A stretch of DNA of 26,716 nucleotides from Citromicrobium sp. (GTDB taxonomy: Bacteria > Pseudomonadota > Alphaproteobacteria > Sphingomonadales > Sphingomonadaceae), in the NCBI GenBank assembly GCA_002712945.1, contig PAVA01000040.1, positions 1 to 26,716 of the forward strand, given 5' to 3'. The translations under genes were made by a program, and so were the position numbers. The notes beneath the pieces were generated by a model. It saw only the letters and a program-made list of their open reading frames with translations. It searched no databases and was not told the DNA's origin. Shown here piece after piece: positions 1 through 7,349 of the stretch. Position 1 is the first letter of the stretch. Each line of letters starts with the position of its first letter.

Positions 1-909
1 GGAGCAGACCGGCGCTCGGGTCAGTCGACTCGCGTCGATCAGCGCGCTCATGCCCGTATTGGCGCGCTTGGCCATCACCTTGAGGCCCTGCGACACGAAG
101 GCGCGGTTTAGCCCGTGGAGCGCGGCGACATCGGCCACCGTGCCCAGCGCCACCAGATCGAGCAGGCCGCGCAGGTCCGGTTCCTTGCGATCCGCGAAAT
201 AGCCACTCTCGCGCAACTTGCGGACCAGAGCGATGGCGACGAGGAATGCGACACCGACGGCGGCGAGATGGCCGTGCGCCGCCGCCTCGTCGGCTTCGTC
301 GAGCCTGTTGGGATTGACCAGCGCGACCGCCGCAGGGCGCTCGGGCGAGCACTTGTGGTGGTCGATCACGATCACGTCGACGCCCGCATCGCGCGCCGCC
401 GCCAGCGCTTCGTGCGCCATCGCGCCGCAATCGACCGTCACGACGAGGCTCGATCCTTCCTCGCCCAGCTTCACCAGTGCATCGCCGCTGGGGCCGTAGC
501 CTTCGAGCAGGCGGTCGGGTATGTAGTAGTCCGCTTCGTGCCCCAGCATGCGGAACAGGCGGATCAGCAGCGCGGCAGAGGTTGCGCCGTCGACATCGTA
601 ATCGCCGTAAATCGTCACCTTCTCGCGGGTCAGGATCGCCTGTGCGAGCCGCTCTGCGGCCACCTCCATGTCCTGAAAGATGGACGGGTCGGGGAGAAAG
701 GCCGCAAGCTTGGGATCGCGCTGCCGGTCCAGATCGTCGCGCGTGACCCCGCGCGCCAGCAGGAGCTGGGTCAGAATATCGTCGCCAAGGCCCGCCGCGG
801 CATCCCCGTACTGGTTGCGGCCACCGCGCCAGCGCCAGCTGCGTCCGCCGAGCGAGCGATCGACACCGCAGACAAAAGTGAAATTGGAAGTGGGAGCCGT
901 CGTCGCCAT
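1..909 (-). CDS. recJ: Single-stranded-DNA-specific exonuclease RecJ, N-terminal part (cut by window edge)
   Basis: RecJ is a 5'-3' single-strand DNA exonuclease used in RecF-type recombination, mismatch repair and base-excision repair. The 303 visible codons hold the DHH-phosphoesterase core: YGDYDVDGATS at about residues 101-111 (motif I), the VTVDCGA segment near 157-163, and VIDHHKCSPE at 181-190, the DHH motif that names the superfamily. The start ATG at 909 is followed by a typical short N-terminus with CGVDRSLGGRSW. The C-terminal DHHA1 and OB-like parts lie beyond base 1, so the gene is incomplete only because the window ends; the visible frame has no stop. It is transcribed away from the flavodoxin-like gene across an 81-bp gap that contains a small inverted repeat (926-941). 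Assignment is secure from the motifs. Confidence 0.93.
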   Translation of the reverse strand, partial: MATTAPTSNFTFVCGVDRSLGGRSWRWRGGRNQYGDAAAGLGDDILTQLLLARGVTRDDLDRQRDPKLAAFLPDPSIFQDMEVAAERLAQAILTREKVTIYGDYDVDGATSAALLIRLFRMLGHEADYYIPDRLLEGYGPSGDALVKLGEEGSSLVVTVDCGAMAHEALAAARDAGVDVIVIDHHKCSPERPAAVALVNPNRLDEADEAAAHGHLAAVGVAFLVAIALVRKLRESGYFADRKEPDLRGLLDLVALGTVADVAALHGLNRAFVSQGLKVMAKRANTGMSALIDASRLTRAPVCS

Positions 910-990
910 CGCCTCAGTCTAGCGTGTTCCGGGGCGGGAACAAAGCGCGTCCCCGTTGACTTTCGACAGCCGCGCCCGAGTTTGGAGGGC

Positions 991-1476
991 ATGACCGAAA
1001 CTCCGCTTCTCATCGCATGGCACAGCCGCACCGGGGCGAGCGAGGCGCTGGCACGCGCCGCCGCCGAAGGGGCGGGGGATGCGGCCCGGCTGCTCGCTGC
1101 GGAAGAGGTGGAGCCCGACGATCTGCTGGGTGCCAAAGGCTACCTGTTCGTATGCCCCGAAAATCTCGCAACCATGTCGGGCATGATGAAGGAGATGTTC
1201 GACCGCTGCTATTACCCGGTGCTCGGCAGGATCGAGGGCCGTGCCTTTGCGACCATGATCTCGGCGGGCTCGGACGGGGAGGGCGCGCAGGCGCAGATCA
1301 ACCGGATTGCGCAAGGCTGGCGACTGAAACGGGTGGCCGACCCGGTGATCGTCAATATGGATGCGCAGACGCCGGAGGAGATTCTCGCGGAGAAAACCGT
1401 GCCGCAGGACCGGCTCGACGAATGCGCGGCGCTGGGGGAGGCGATGGCCGAAGGCCTTTCGATGGGCGTTTTCTGA
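991..1476 (+). CDS. Flavodoxin-like / NAD(P)H-dependent FMN reductase family protein
   Basis: A 161-aa protein of the flavodoxin-fold class. The N-terminus LLIAWHSRTGASEALA is a beta strand followed by the phosphate-binding loop (S/T-rich TGA turn) that holds the FMN phosphate in this fold. The segment YLFVCPENLATMSGMMKEMFDRCYY at about 51-75 resembles the second flavin loop (P-x-N/Y-x-x-x-x-x-G) seen in small flavoproteins. Length is normal for a stand-alone flavodoxin domain. The open frame extends upstream to 115 but that part is antisense to recJ; ATG 991 is preceded by GGAGGG at 984-989 and begins exactly where the flavodoxin homology starts. Probable role is electron transfer or quinone/FMN reduction in the cytoplasm; the partner is not evident. 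Confidence 0.8.
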   Translation: MTETPLLIAWHSRTGASEALARAAAEGAGDAARLLAAEEVEPDDLLGAKGYLFVCPENLATMSGMMKEMFDRCYYPVLGRIEGRAFATMISAGSDGEGAQAQINRIAQGWRLKRVADPVIVNMDAQTPEEILAEKTVPQDRLDECAALGEAMAEGLSMGVF

Positions 1477-1596
1477 ACTCCTCCGGTTCTCGCTGGGGCC
1501 GCTCCATTTCGGAACAAACGCCCTCGCTTGCCTCTCGACGAGCCCTTACGACACGCGCAAAGCGGCGGGGTAGCGGGGGCGGCAAGGGAGGTGTGC

Positions 1597-2373
1597 ATGT
1601 CCGGTAATCAGGCTCTGGCCGACGCGCCCGAGATCGGCGACGATATGCTGATCCTGTTTCCGCGCGACCGCCGCCCGACCGCCCGGCGCGTGCGGCAGGA
1701 ATGCGCGGCGGCGGCGTTTGCCGATGCCGACGGCCCCGATCTCGCGGAATACGAGCACCCGATCGACATCGCACCGCCCAGCGGGCTTGCGCTGCAACGC
1801 TCCGGCCTGGGATTCGATCTCGTCGGGCTGGCTCCGGGCCCTGCGATCCCCATCCCTCAAACAGGCAGTGACGAAGCGATGCGCGAAACGGTCCTGCCCT
1901 CGCGCAGCAGCGCCGCGTCGCTCCGGCTCGGCCCGCATATCGCGGCGGGCAGGCGCAGCCTTGCGATTCTTCGGGAATGGTTCCTGCTCGCCCGCGGGAT
2001 AGCCGAAACTTTCGACGGCGTGGCGATTTGCTGGGCCCCCGGCGGGGTCGCGATCGATCTCGAGCGTCTCTCCGCCCATCTCGATGCCTGGCAGACGCGG
2101 GGCGATGTGCCTGCGGGGCTGCTGGCGAGCTTCCGGCCGACGCTCGACGGCGCGATCCAGAGCCACGGGTTGAGCTACTTCACCGGGCAGGAATTTCGCA
2201 TCGAGCCCGCGCTGGTGCGGGGCGACGAGCAGGCGCTGGCCCGGCTTCTGTTCGCTCACCTGTTCTACGCGGGCAAGCAGGACCAGGTCGGCCAGCTCGC
2301 GACGCCCGACGGGTACCCGTTGCGACTCGAACCGTCCGCCAACGGGCGGTTCGTGCGCGTCTGGCCGGGCTAG
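1597..2373 (+). CDS. Unassigned 258-aa protein (faint DUF4261-like C-terminal half)
   Basis: I do not recognise this gene with certainty. The start ATG 1597 has AAGGGAGG at 1584-1591; an in-frame GTG at 1591 is possible but lies inside that site. There is no signal peptide or membrane segment. The N-terminal 90 residues are acidic and proline-rich, probably poorly structured (PRDRRPTARRVRQECAAAAF, then PIDIAPPSGLALQRSG). The C-terminal half is compact, with WAPGGVAIDLERLSAHLDAW at about 145-164 and HGLSYFTGQEFRIEPAL near 190-206, resembling the G-x-x-x-F-G-x-x-E-x-E pattern I associate with DUF4261 proteins; that link is a guess. Its stop codon overlaps the convergent nitronate monooxygenase stop within one CTAG. 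Codon use is like the neighbours. Confidence 0.6.
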   Translation: MSGNQALADAPEIGDDMLILFPRDRRPTARRVRQECAAAAFADADGPDLAEYEHPIDIAPPSGLALQRSGLGFDLVGLAPGPAIPIPQTGSDEAMRETVLPSRSSAASLRLGPHIAAGRRSLAILREWFLLARGIAETFDGVAICWAPGGVAIDLERLSAHLDAWQTRGDVPAGLLASFRPTLDGAIQSHGLSYFTGQEFRIEPALVRGDEQALARLLFAHLFYAGKQDQVGQLATPDGYPLRLEPSANGRFVRVWPG

Positions 2374-3350
2374 TCGCCGAACCCGCGCGAAGCCTCCGCC
2401 AGATCGGCCTTGGCCTTGGCATATTCGCGTTCCAGCCGGTCGACCGTCTCGGCGACCGTGCCGACGGATTTCACCGCGCCGACGCCCTGGCCCGAGCCCC
2501 AGATATCCTTCCAGGCCTTGGCCTTGGAATTGCCGCCGCTGCCGAAGTTCATCTTCGACGGGTCGCTTTCGGGCAGGTTGTCGGGATCGAGCCCGGCTGT
2601 CTCGATCGAGCTGCGCAGATAATTGCCGTGAACGCCGGTGAACAGGTTGGTGTAGACGATGCCTTCGGCGCTGCCTTCCACGATGCCCTGCTTGTAGGCC
2701 TCGTCGGCATTCGCTTCCTCGGTCGCGATGAAGGCGCTGCCGATATAGGCGAAATCGGCGCCCAGCGCCTGCGCGGCAAGGACGGAGCGACCGCTGGCGA
2801 TCGAACCCGAAAGCGCCACCAGCCCGTCGAACCACTCGCGGATTTCCTGCATCAGGGCGAAAGGCGACTGCGTGCCCGCATGGCCGCCCGCACCCGCGGC
2901 AACGGGGATCAGGCCGGTCGCGCCCTTTTCGATCGCCTTGTGAGCGAAGCGGTTGTTGATGACGTCGTGCATCGTGATCCCGCCCCAGTTTTTCACCGCC
3001 TGGAACACCTCCTCGCGAGCGCCCAGAGAGGTGATGACGAGCGGCACCTGCCATTTCTCGCACACGGCCATGTCTTCCTCGAGCCGGGCGTTGGAGCGAT
3101 GGACGATCTGGTTGACCGCGAAGGGCGCTGCCGGGTTGTCGGGATTGTCGCGGTTATGCGCGGCCAGTTCCTCGGTGATTCGGTGCAGCCATTCGTCGAG
3201 CATGCCCGAAGGCCGCGCATTCAGCGCGGGAAAGCTGCCGACGATCCCCGCCTTGCACTGTGCGATCACGAGTTCAGGCCCCGAGCCGATGAACGGGGGC
3301 GACCCGATAACGGGCAGGCGCATACGGTCGAACGGGGCGGGCAGGGGCAT
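2370..3350 (-). CDS. Nitronate monooxygenase (2-nitropropane dioxygenase family)
   Basis: A 326-aa FMN-dependent TIM-barrel enzyme that oxidises alkyl nitronates to carbonyl compounds and nitrite, detoxifying nitro compounds such as propionate-3-nitronate. The N-terminus has the family pattern LPVIGSPPFIGSGPELVIAQ followed by KAGIVGSFPALNARP. The barrel shows GLIPVAAGAGGHAGTQSPFAL at about 148-168, with the conserved His of the GGHAG motif, then ALSGSIASGRSVLAAQALGADFAYIGSAF at 179-207, the typical FMN-phosphate region. Length is usual for class II proteins. Start ATG 3350 has only a weak purine tract (AAGAGAG). The 3' end overlaps the convergent 258-aa gene by four bases. The amidohydrolase gene ends 73 nt upstream on the same strand, so co-transcription with miaA and the amidohydrolase is possible. 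Substrate in vivo is unknown. Confidence 0.92.
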   Translation of the reverse strand: MPLPAPFDRMRLPVIGSPPFIGSGPELVIAQCKAGIVGSFPALNARPSGMLDEWLHRITEELAAHNRDNPDNPAAPFAVNQIVHRSNARLEEDMAVCEKWQVPLVITSLGAREEVFQAVKNWGGITMHDVINNRFAHKAIEKGATGLIPVAAGAGGHAGTQSPFALMQEIREWFDGLVALSGSIASGRSVLAAQALGADFAYIGSAFIATEEANADEAYKQGIVEGSAEGIVYTNLFTGVHGNYLRSSIETAGLDPDNLPESDPSKMNFGSGGNSKAKAWKDIWGSGQGVGAVKSVGTVAETVDRLEREYAKAKADLAEASRGFGD

Positions 3351-3423
3351 AGGGAACTCTCTTTTGCGAGACTGGGACGTGCAAGCGTCTATGCCGAGAC
3401 AGAGCGCGAAGTCGAGCCTGCCG

Positions 3424-4473
3424 TTACGTCAAGTCGAGACAATGTTCGATCGCATAGAAGCGCGCTGCGGTGCCCGCGAACAGGGCATGCTTGTCCTCGG
3501 CCGAGATGTCCTTTGCCACCCGCTTGAAGGCGTTCCAGATAGTCGCATAGCTGCCCGCCCACTTGTCGACCGGGTAGTTGCTCTCGAACATCGCGCGGTT
3601 CGGGCCGAAAGCCTCGATGCAGGTTTCCAGATAGGGCTGCCAGAGATCGGCGAGCTCTTGCGAGGACAGCCCGGCCTCGGGGCCCTCGGGCGGGAGGGCG
3701 CAGAACGGCATCGCGAGGCCTCCCAGCTTCACGACCACGTTGTCGCACCGGGCAAGCTCTTCGATCGAGGCCTTCCACGTGTCGAAGCGTTCGGTCAGCT
3801 TCCCTTCGTAGGAGGCGTAGCCGAGCGGTGTACCGCAATGATCGAGGCAGATGGGCAGATCGGGGAAGCTGCGCGCCAGGTCTATGACGTCACCCAGTTG
3901 GGGCTCCAGCAGCCAGGCATCGAAGCTCAGTCCCAGTTCGCCCAGCGCCTTGATGCCTTCGCGGAATGTGGCGTCGCGATAGAGGCCTTCGGGCGCGTGG
4001 AAGGGGATGCCCGTCACGTCGGGATCGGCATCCCACGCTCCGACGTGCCGGATGCCGCGGAAACGACCATTTCCAGCCTGCACCAGTGCTTCGAGTACGG
4101 GCTTGGCACGCGCGCCCAGCCTCATGTCCGCGTGGCCGACGATCCCTGCACAGGGGCGGTAAGGTCCATAGAGCCCGCTTGCACCCTGCGCTGCGACGCC
4201 GTTGACGAACTCAACCTCGCCGACGACCTGCATCTCCTCGCCTCGCGATGGATCGTAGAATGCGCCGCATTCCATGTAGACCGTCCCGAGGATGCGGTGG
4301 CCGCTGTGCGTATCGGCATGCAATGCGTCGAACGTGTAGTAGGCGGAACGCCTGACTGTCTCGATGAAAGGATGCTGGGGCGCCGGGAGCGTCTCCATCA
4401 TGGACCGCAAATCCCACAGGTGGTGGTGCGGATCGATGATCGGCAGCTCGGGTTCGAGAATCTCTTCGGTCAT
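3424..4473 (-). CDS. Amidohydrolase family protein (amidohydrolase-2 type TIM barrel)
   Basis: A 349-aa metal-dependent hydrolase of the amidohydrolase-2 group, which includes 2-pyrone-4,6-dicarboxylate and lactone hydrolases and decarboxylases. Visible motifs: [11 protein letters not shown] at 11-21 (first metal-binding strand), [13 protein letters not shown] in the middle, [16 protein letters not shown] (conserved His on a late strand), [10 protein letters not shown], and [10 protein letters not shown] near the C-terminus with the catalytic-type acidic residue. No signal peptide, so cytoplasmic. Its ATG overlaps the miaA TGA (ATGA at 4470-4473), indicating translational coupling to miaA although no functional link between the two is obvious. 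The nitronate monooxygenase gene follows 73 nt downstream. The specific substrate cannot be read from the sequence; a lactonase-like or aromatic-degradation role is possible. Confidence 0.88.
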   Translation of the reverse strand: MTEEILEPELPIIDPHHHLWDLRSMMETLPAPQHPFIETVRRSAYYTFDALHADTHSGHRILGTVYMECGAFYDPSRGEEMQVVGEVEFVNGVAAQGASGLYGPYRPCAGIVGHADMRLGARAKPVLEALVQAGNGRFRGIRHVGAWDADPDVTGIPFHAPEGLYRDATFREGIKALGELGLSFDAWLLEPQLGDVIDLARSFPDLPICLDHCGTPLGYASYEGKLTERFDTWKASIEELARCDNVVVKLGGLAMPFCALPPEGPEAGLSSQELADLWQPYLETCIEAFGPNRAMFESNYPVDKWAGSYATIWNAFKRVAKDISAEDKHALFAGTAARFYAIEHCLDLT

Positions 4474-5444
4474 AGGGCCTCCTCTCCTTCAGTCGAATTA
4501 TCAGGTCTGATAAATAATGCCAGAGCATCCTCGGCGGATTCGACACGCGGCCAGTCTTCGGGGGGTTGGTGCCGCAGCCAGGTATATTGCCGCTTGGCGT
4601 AGTTGCGGGTTGCCTGCTGGCCCTTCGCGATAGCGTCCTCGCGCGAATACTCCCCGCGCAGCCAACCGGCGATCTCACGCACGCCGATAGCGCGCATCAC
4701 GGGCAGATCGGGGTCGAGATCGCGCACCAGCAGCGCTTCGACCTCTTCCACCGCGCCTTCCTCCATCATTGCCGCAAAACGCGCGTCGCACCGGGCGTAG
4801 AGCCATTCGCGCTCGGGCAGGAGGATGACGGGGGCGAGGTCGATCCGGTCCGCGATCCCGCCTTCGCGCCGCTGCTGCCAGTCGCCGAGGCTCAGCCCGG
4901 TCGCGCGGACCACCTCCAGCGCGCGGGCGACCCGCTGGGCATCGTTCGGGTCGAGCCGGGAATGGCTGGCCGGGTCTTCCACCGCAAGCGCGGCATAGGC
5001 ATCGCCGGTGGGCAGCGCGCGCACCGCCTCGCGCACATGGCCGGGTATCGTTGGAATCGGCGCGATCCCGTCGAGCAGCGTGCGGATATAGAGCCCTGTT
5101 CCGCCGACCAGGATCGGCACCGCACCGCTCGCGTGGATATCCGTTATCTCGTGCTTGGCCGCCTCGGCCCAGTCCGCCGCCGAACAGGCCTGCGCGCCAT
5201 CCCAGACCCCGAACAGGCGATGCTCCGCTCGCGCCATCTCTGCCGGTGAAGGCCGCGCGCTCAGAACGGCGAGGTCGGTATAGACCTGCGCGCTGTCGGC
5301 ATTCACGATCACACCCTTGCGGCCGTCCCTCGCCAGCGTCTGCGCGAGCTCGATGGCCAGCGCGCTCTTGCCGCTGGCGGTCGGCCCTGCGATGAGCGCG
5401 AGCGGCCCCCGCCTGTCGTTTTCGGAGATTGCTTTCGTGCTCAT
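4470..5444 (-). CDS. miaA: tRNA dimethylallyltransferase MiaA
   Basis: MiaA transfers the dimethylallyl group of DMAPP to N6 of A37 in tRNAs reading UNN codons, the first step towards ms2i6A. Motifs are the P-loop-like [11 protein letters not shown] at about 20-30, [21 protein letters not shown] (the D-S-x-Q-x-Y segment that contacts A37), [15 protein letters not shown], and the C-terminal [16 protein letters not shown] typical of the family. At 324 aa it is normal length with a slightly long N-terminus; no ATG, GTG or TTG occurs between 5444 and the P-loop, so the start is fixed. AGGA lies 8 nt upstream. That start overlaps the divergent serB start by 8 bp, and its stop overlaps the amidohydrolase ATG. 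DMAPP supply links it to the isoprenoid gene ispA elsewhere in the window. Confidence 0.95.
   Translation of the reverse strand: MSTKAISENDRRGPLALIAGPTASGKSALAIELAQTLARDGRKGVIVNADSAQVYTDLAVLSARPSPAEMARAEHRLFGVWDGAQACSAADWAEAAKHEITDIHASGAVPILVGGTGLYIRTLLDGIAPIPTIPGHVREAVRALPTGDAYAALAVEDPASHSRLDPNDAQRVARALEVVRATGLSLGDWQQRREGGIADRIDLAPVILLPEREWLYARCDARFAAMMEEGAVEEVEALLVRDLDPDLPVMRAIGVREIAGWLRGEYSREDAIAKGQQATRNYAKRQYTWLRHQPPEDWPRVESAEDALALFIRPDNSTEGEEAL
5424..5427 (+). promoter_or_regulatory. Shine-Dalgarno GGAG deciding the GTG start of serB
   Basis: GGAG sits 9 nt before GTG 5437, inside the first codons of miaA on the opposite strand. No other well-placed purine tract fits the serB homology start. 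Confidence 0.55.
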
Positions 5445-6321
5445 CGCCCGCGTCCTAGCAGAGCCTGTCCCCGAACAGGCAAGCCTGCTTGAGCTGGAGG
5501 CTGCCTTGTCCGACGCCGGGCAACCCTTTGCCGGGGCCTCGATGCTCGATCATTGCGGCGATGTGCTGGAAATTGCGATTCCTTCGGGAACGCGCGAGGT
5601 GGTGGCGCCGCTGGTCGAGCAACATCTTGCGCCCTCCGCCGCGCTGTTCGCCGATGACGTGATCGCGATTCCGAAGCTGCTCGTCAGCGACATGGATTCG
5701 ACCATGATCGGGCAGGAGTGCATCGACGAACTCGCCGATTTCGCGGGTATCAAGGCTCAGGTCGCCGAGATCACCGAGCGCGCGATGCGCGGGGAACTCG
5801 ATTTCGCGGGGGCTTTGACGGAGCGGGTCGCGCTGCTCGAAGGGCTGGAGGAAAGCGCCATCGAGCGCTGCCTTGCCGAACGCATCGTGCCGACACCGGG
5901 CGCGGCAACCTTGATCGCCACACTCTCCGCCCATGGCGCGCGCTGCGTTCTGGTAACGGGCGGTTTCCACCGCTTCGCCGACCCGGTTGCCGAAAGACTG
6001 GGGTTCGACCGCGTGGTCGGCAACCGTCTTCTGATCGACGGGGGCAAGCTGAGCGGCGAGGTCCAGCATCCGATCTGCGACAGTTCGACCAAGGAACGCA
6101 CCCTGCGCGAGGAGACGGCCGAGCTCGGCAGCGGCGCGCGCACGCTCGCGATCGGCGACGGGGCCAATGATACACCGATGCTGGTCGCGGCCGATTACGG
6201 CATTGCCTACCGGGCTAAACCGAGGACGCGGGAAGCCGCGAATGGCTGGGTCGACGGAGAGGATCTGACAGCGCTGCTCCTTCTGCTTGGCATCGAGCGC
6301 GAGCGATGGGTGATGAAGTAG
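5437..6321 (+). CDS. serB: Phosphoserine phosphatase SerB
   Basis: SerB hydrolyses O-phospho-L-serine, the last step of serine biosynthesis. The 294-aa product has an N-terminal regulatory-type region of about 80 residues, then the HAD catalytic domain: DMDSTMI at 85-91 (nucleophile D85, acid/base D87), [18 protein letters not shown] with the substrate-binding helix, [18 protein letters not shown] (motif II Ser/Thr), a Lys in SSTKERTL, and [12 protein letters not shown] (motif IV). I choose GTG 5437 because GGAG at 5424-5427 is well spaced and the homologous region (LIARVLAEP) begins right after it. Upstream in-frame codons are antisense to miaA. The start overlaps the divergent miaA start by 8 bp. 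It may be transcribed alone; the COQ4 gene 86 nt downstream appears to have its own promoter. Confidence 0.94.
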   Translation: MLIARVLAEPVPEQASLLELEAALSDAGQPFAGASMLDHCGDVLEIAIPSGTREVVAPLVEQHLAPSAALFADDVIAIPKLLVSDMDSTMIGQECIDELADFAGIKAQVAEITERAMRGELDFAGALTERVALLEGLEESAIERCLAERIVPTPGAATLIATLSAHGARCVLVTGGFHRFADPVAERLGFDRVVGNRLLIDGGKLSGEVQHPICDSSTKERTLREETAELGSGARTLAIGDGANDTPMLVAADYGIAYRAKPRTREAANGWVDGEDLTALLLLLGIERERWVMK

Positions 6322-6352
6322 ACGGACATAGTACAGGGAGCCCTAAACGGGC

Positions 6353-6381
6353 TTGGAACTTTGTCGTTCATGGTTTATTGA
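6353..6381 (+). promoter_or_regulatory. Candidate sigma-70-type promoter for the COQ4-family gene
   Basis: TTGGAA (6353-6358) and TATTGA (6376-6381) are separated by exactly 17 nt. A start near 6388 would give a leader of about 20 nt ending at the AAGGAA ribosome site (6395-6400) and ATG 6408. A palindrome overlaps the -10 and start region. Read by eye from consensus; no transcription data. Confidence 0.4.
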
Positions 6382-6392
6382 CACGAGTGTCA
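6379..6392. promoter_or_regulatory. Palindromic operator candidate TGACAC-GA-GTGTCA
   Basis: A perfect 6+6 bp inverted repeat with a 2-nt centre, extended by one further A/T pair outside a single mismatch (6377-6394). It overlaps the inferred -10 element and transcription start of the COQ4-family gene, the classical place for a repressor. The two-fold short-spaced form is typical of TetR- or GntR-type dimers. No such regulator is encoded in this window, so the protein partner is unknown. Confidence 0.5.
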
Positions 6393-6407
6393 GTAAGGAA
6401 CCTCGTC

Positions 6408-7259
6408 ATGACCGAAGCCAGCCCTGTCACTCTCGATTCCTCCGTGGTCGAAGCCGCGCGCGACGGTACGCCGCTGCGCGATCCCGCGCGTCCGATGCCA
6501 AAATATCGTCCGCTGACGGCGATCCACCATTTTCGCGAGCTGCTGAAGGACAAGGAAGATACCAGCCACGTCTTCCGCATCTTCGAGGCGCTGCCGCACA
6601 AGGGGTTCATGACCCGGGTGCGCAACCTCGTGCTGAGCGAGCGGGGCGAACGCCTGCGGGCGGAAGAGCCCTACCTTCCGCCGATCCTCGACGACCACGA
6701 AACCCTGCGCAAACTGCCCAAGGGCAGCGTCGCGCACGCCTATTGCGATTTCATGGAAAGCGAAGGCCTGTCGGCAGCCGGTCTGGTGGCCGAAGCCGAC
6801 AAGCTCGGCCGCAAGAAATTCGACGATCTGGTCGCCTGGTTCTCCTATCGCAGCCGCGACACGCACGACCTGATGCATGTACTGACCGGCTATGGCCGCG
6901 ATGCGCTGGGCGAGCAGTGCGTGCTGCTGTTCACCCACGGCCAGCAGCCGAGCCAGGGCCACCTGCTGATCGGCTATGCCGGCGCGCTCAACATCAAGAA
7001 GATGACCAAGGGCAGCAAGGCTCCGGTGTTCAGGGCGGTGCGTCAGGCGCAGAAGACCGGCACTGCCTGCCCCGCGCTGGTCGGCATGTCGATCCGCGAT
7101 CTGCTGGCGATGGATTTGCAGGAAGCACGGGAGAAGCTGAACATTCCCGAGCCGCACTGGTATCGTGAATGCCACCGCATCTGGCGCGAAGAGGGCATCG
7201 ACCCCTACGATCTGCTCGGCGACGTTCAGGTCGATCCCGGCGCTCCGATCGCGGCGTAA
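6408..7259 (+). CDS. COQ4-family ubiquinone biosynthesis protein
   Basis: COQ4 proteins take part in ubiquinone biosynthesis, in eukaryotes as a metal-dependent enzyme or organiser of the Coq complex acting on the C1 position of the quinone ring. The 283-aa product carries the diagnostic metal motif HDxxH-x11-E as HDLMHVLTGYGRDALGE (H153, D154, H157, E169). Surrounding segments FVRNLVLSERGERLRAEEPYLPPILDD-like and GSVAHAYCDFMESEGLSA fit the family N-terminal half. The start ATG 6408 has AAGGAA at 6395-6400, 7 nt away; the frame is open further upstream to 6306 but that portion overlaps serB and would read through the promoter. No membrane segment is visible, consistent with peripheral membrane association. 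The gene appears separately controlled through the palindrome at 6379-6392. In this species the role in ubiquinone synthesis is inferred from family membership. Confidence 0.9.
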   Translation: MTEASPVTLDSSVVEAARDGTPLRDPARPMPKYRPLTAIHHFRELLKDKEDTSHVFRIFEALPHKGFMTRVRNLVLSERGERLRAEEPYLPPILDDHETLRKLPKGSVAHAYCDFMESEGLSAAGLVAEADKLGRKKFDDLVAWFSYRSRDTHDLMHVLTGYGRDALGEQCVLLFTHGQQPSQGHLLIGYAGALNIKKMTKGSKAPVFRAVRQAQKTGTACPALVGMSIRDLLAMDLQEAREKLNIPEPHWYRECHRIWREEGIDPYDLLGDVQVDPGAPIAA

Positions 7260-7264
7260 ATCGC

Positions 7265-7340
7265 GAGTCCCCGCGCAAGCTGGGACCTCCATCGGCCAGA
7301 GGTCTTCGTCGCGAGAAGGTCCCAGCTTGCGCTGGGACTC
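7265..7340. repeat. REP-like inverted pair (GTCCCAGC family)
   Basis: Two 24-nt units, 7265-7288 and 7317-7340, are inverted copies identical at 23 of 24 positions, separated by 28 nt. Each unit is itself a hairpin: GTCCCAGC, a 4-base loop (GCAA on one strand), GCTGGGAC; the left unit has one mismatch in the stem. The pair fills the 90-bp gap between the convergent COQ4 and nitroreductase genes. It may act as a bidirectional transcription or mRNA-end structure; no T-run follows, so it is not a canonical terminator. Confidence 0.85.
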
Positions 7341-7349
7341 ACGTGCGGT

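Noticed and set aside
937..957. GGAAC ... GTT pattern as an EcfG general-stress promoter
   Set aside because: The spacing is 13 nt rather than the 16-17 nt of known EcfG promoters.
115..990. Long plus-strand open frame joined to the flavodoxin-like gene
   Set aside because: It is antisense to the recJ DHH domain, whose motifs are intact; only the part from ATG 991 has protein-family character.
1511..1536. GGAAC upstream of the 258-aa gene as an EcfG promoter
   Set aside because: No GTT-type -10 element follows at the required 16-17 nt distance.
1977..4602. Two plus-strand frames of about 500 codons opposite the nitronate monooxygenase and amidohydrolase genes
   Set aside because: Both overlap genes with full catalytic motifs on the minus strand and lack any recognisable domain.
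6339..6353. Hairpin AGCCC-TAAAC-GGGCT after serB as a terminator
   Set aside because: Only a 5-bp stem and no T-run; it overlaps the start of the COQ4 promoter candidate.
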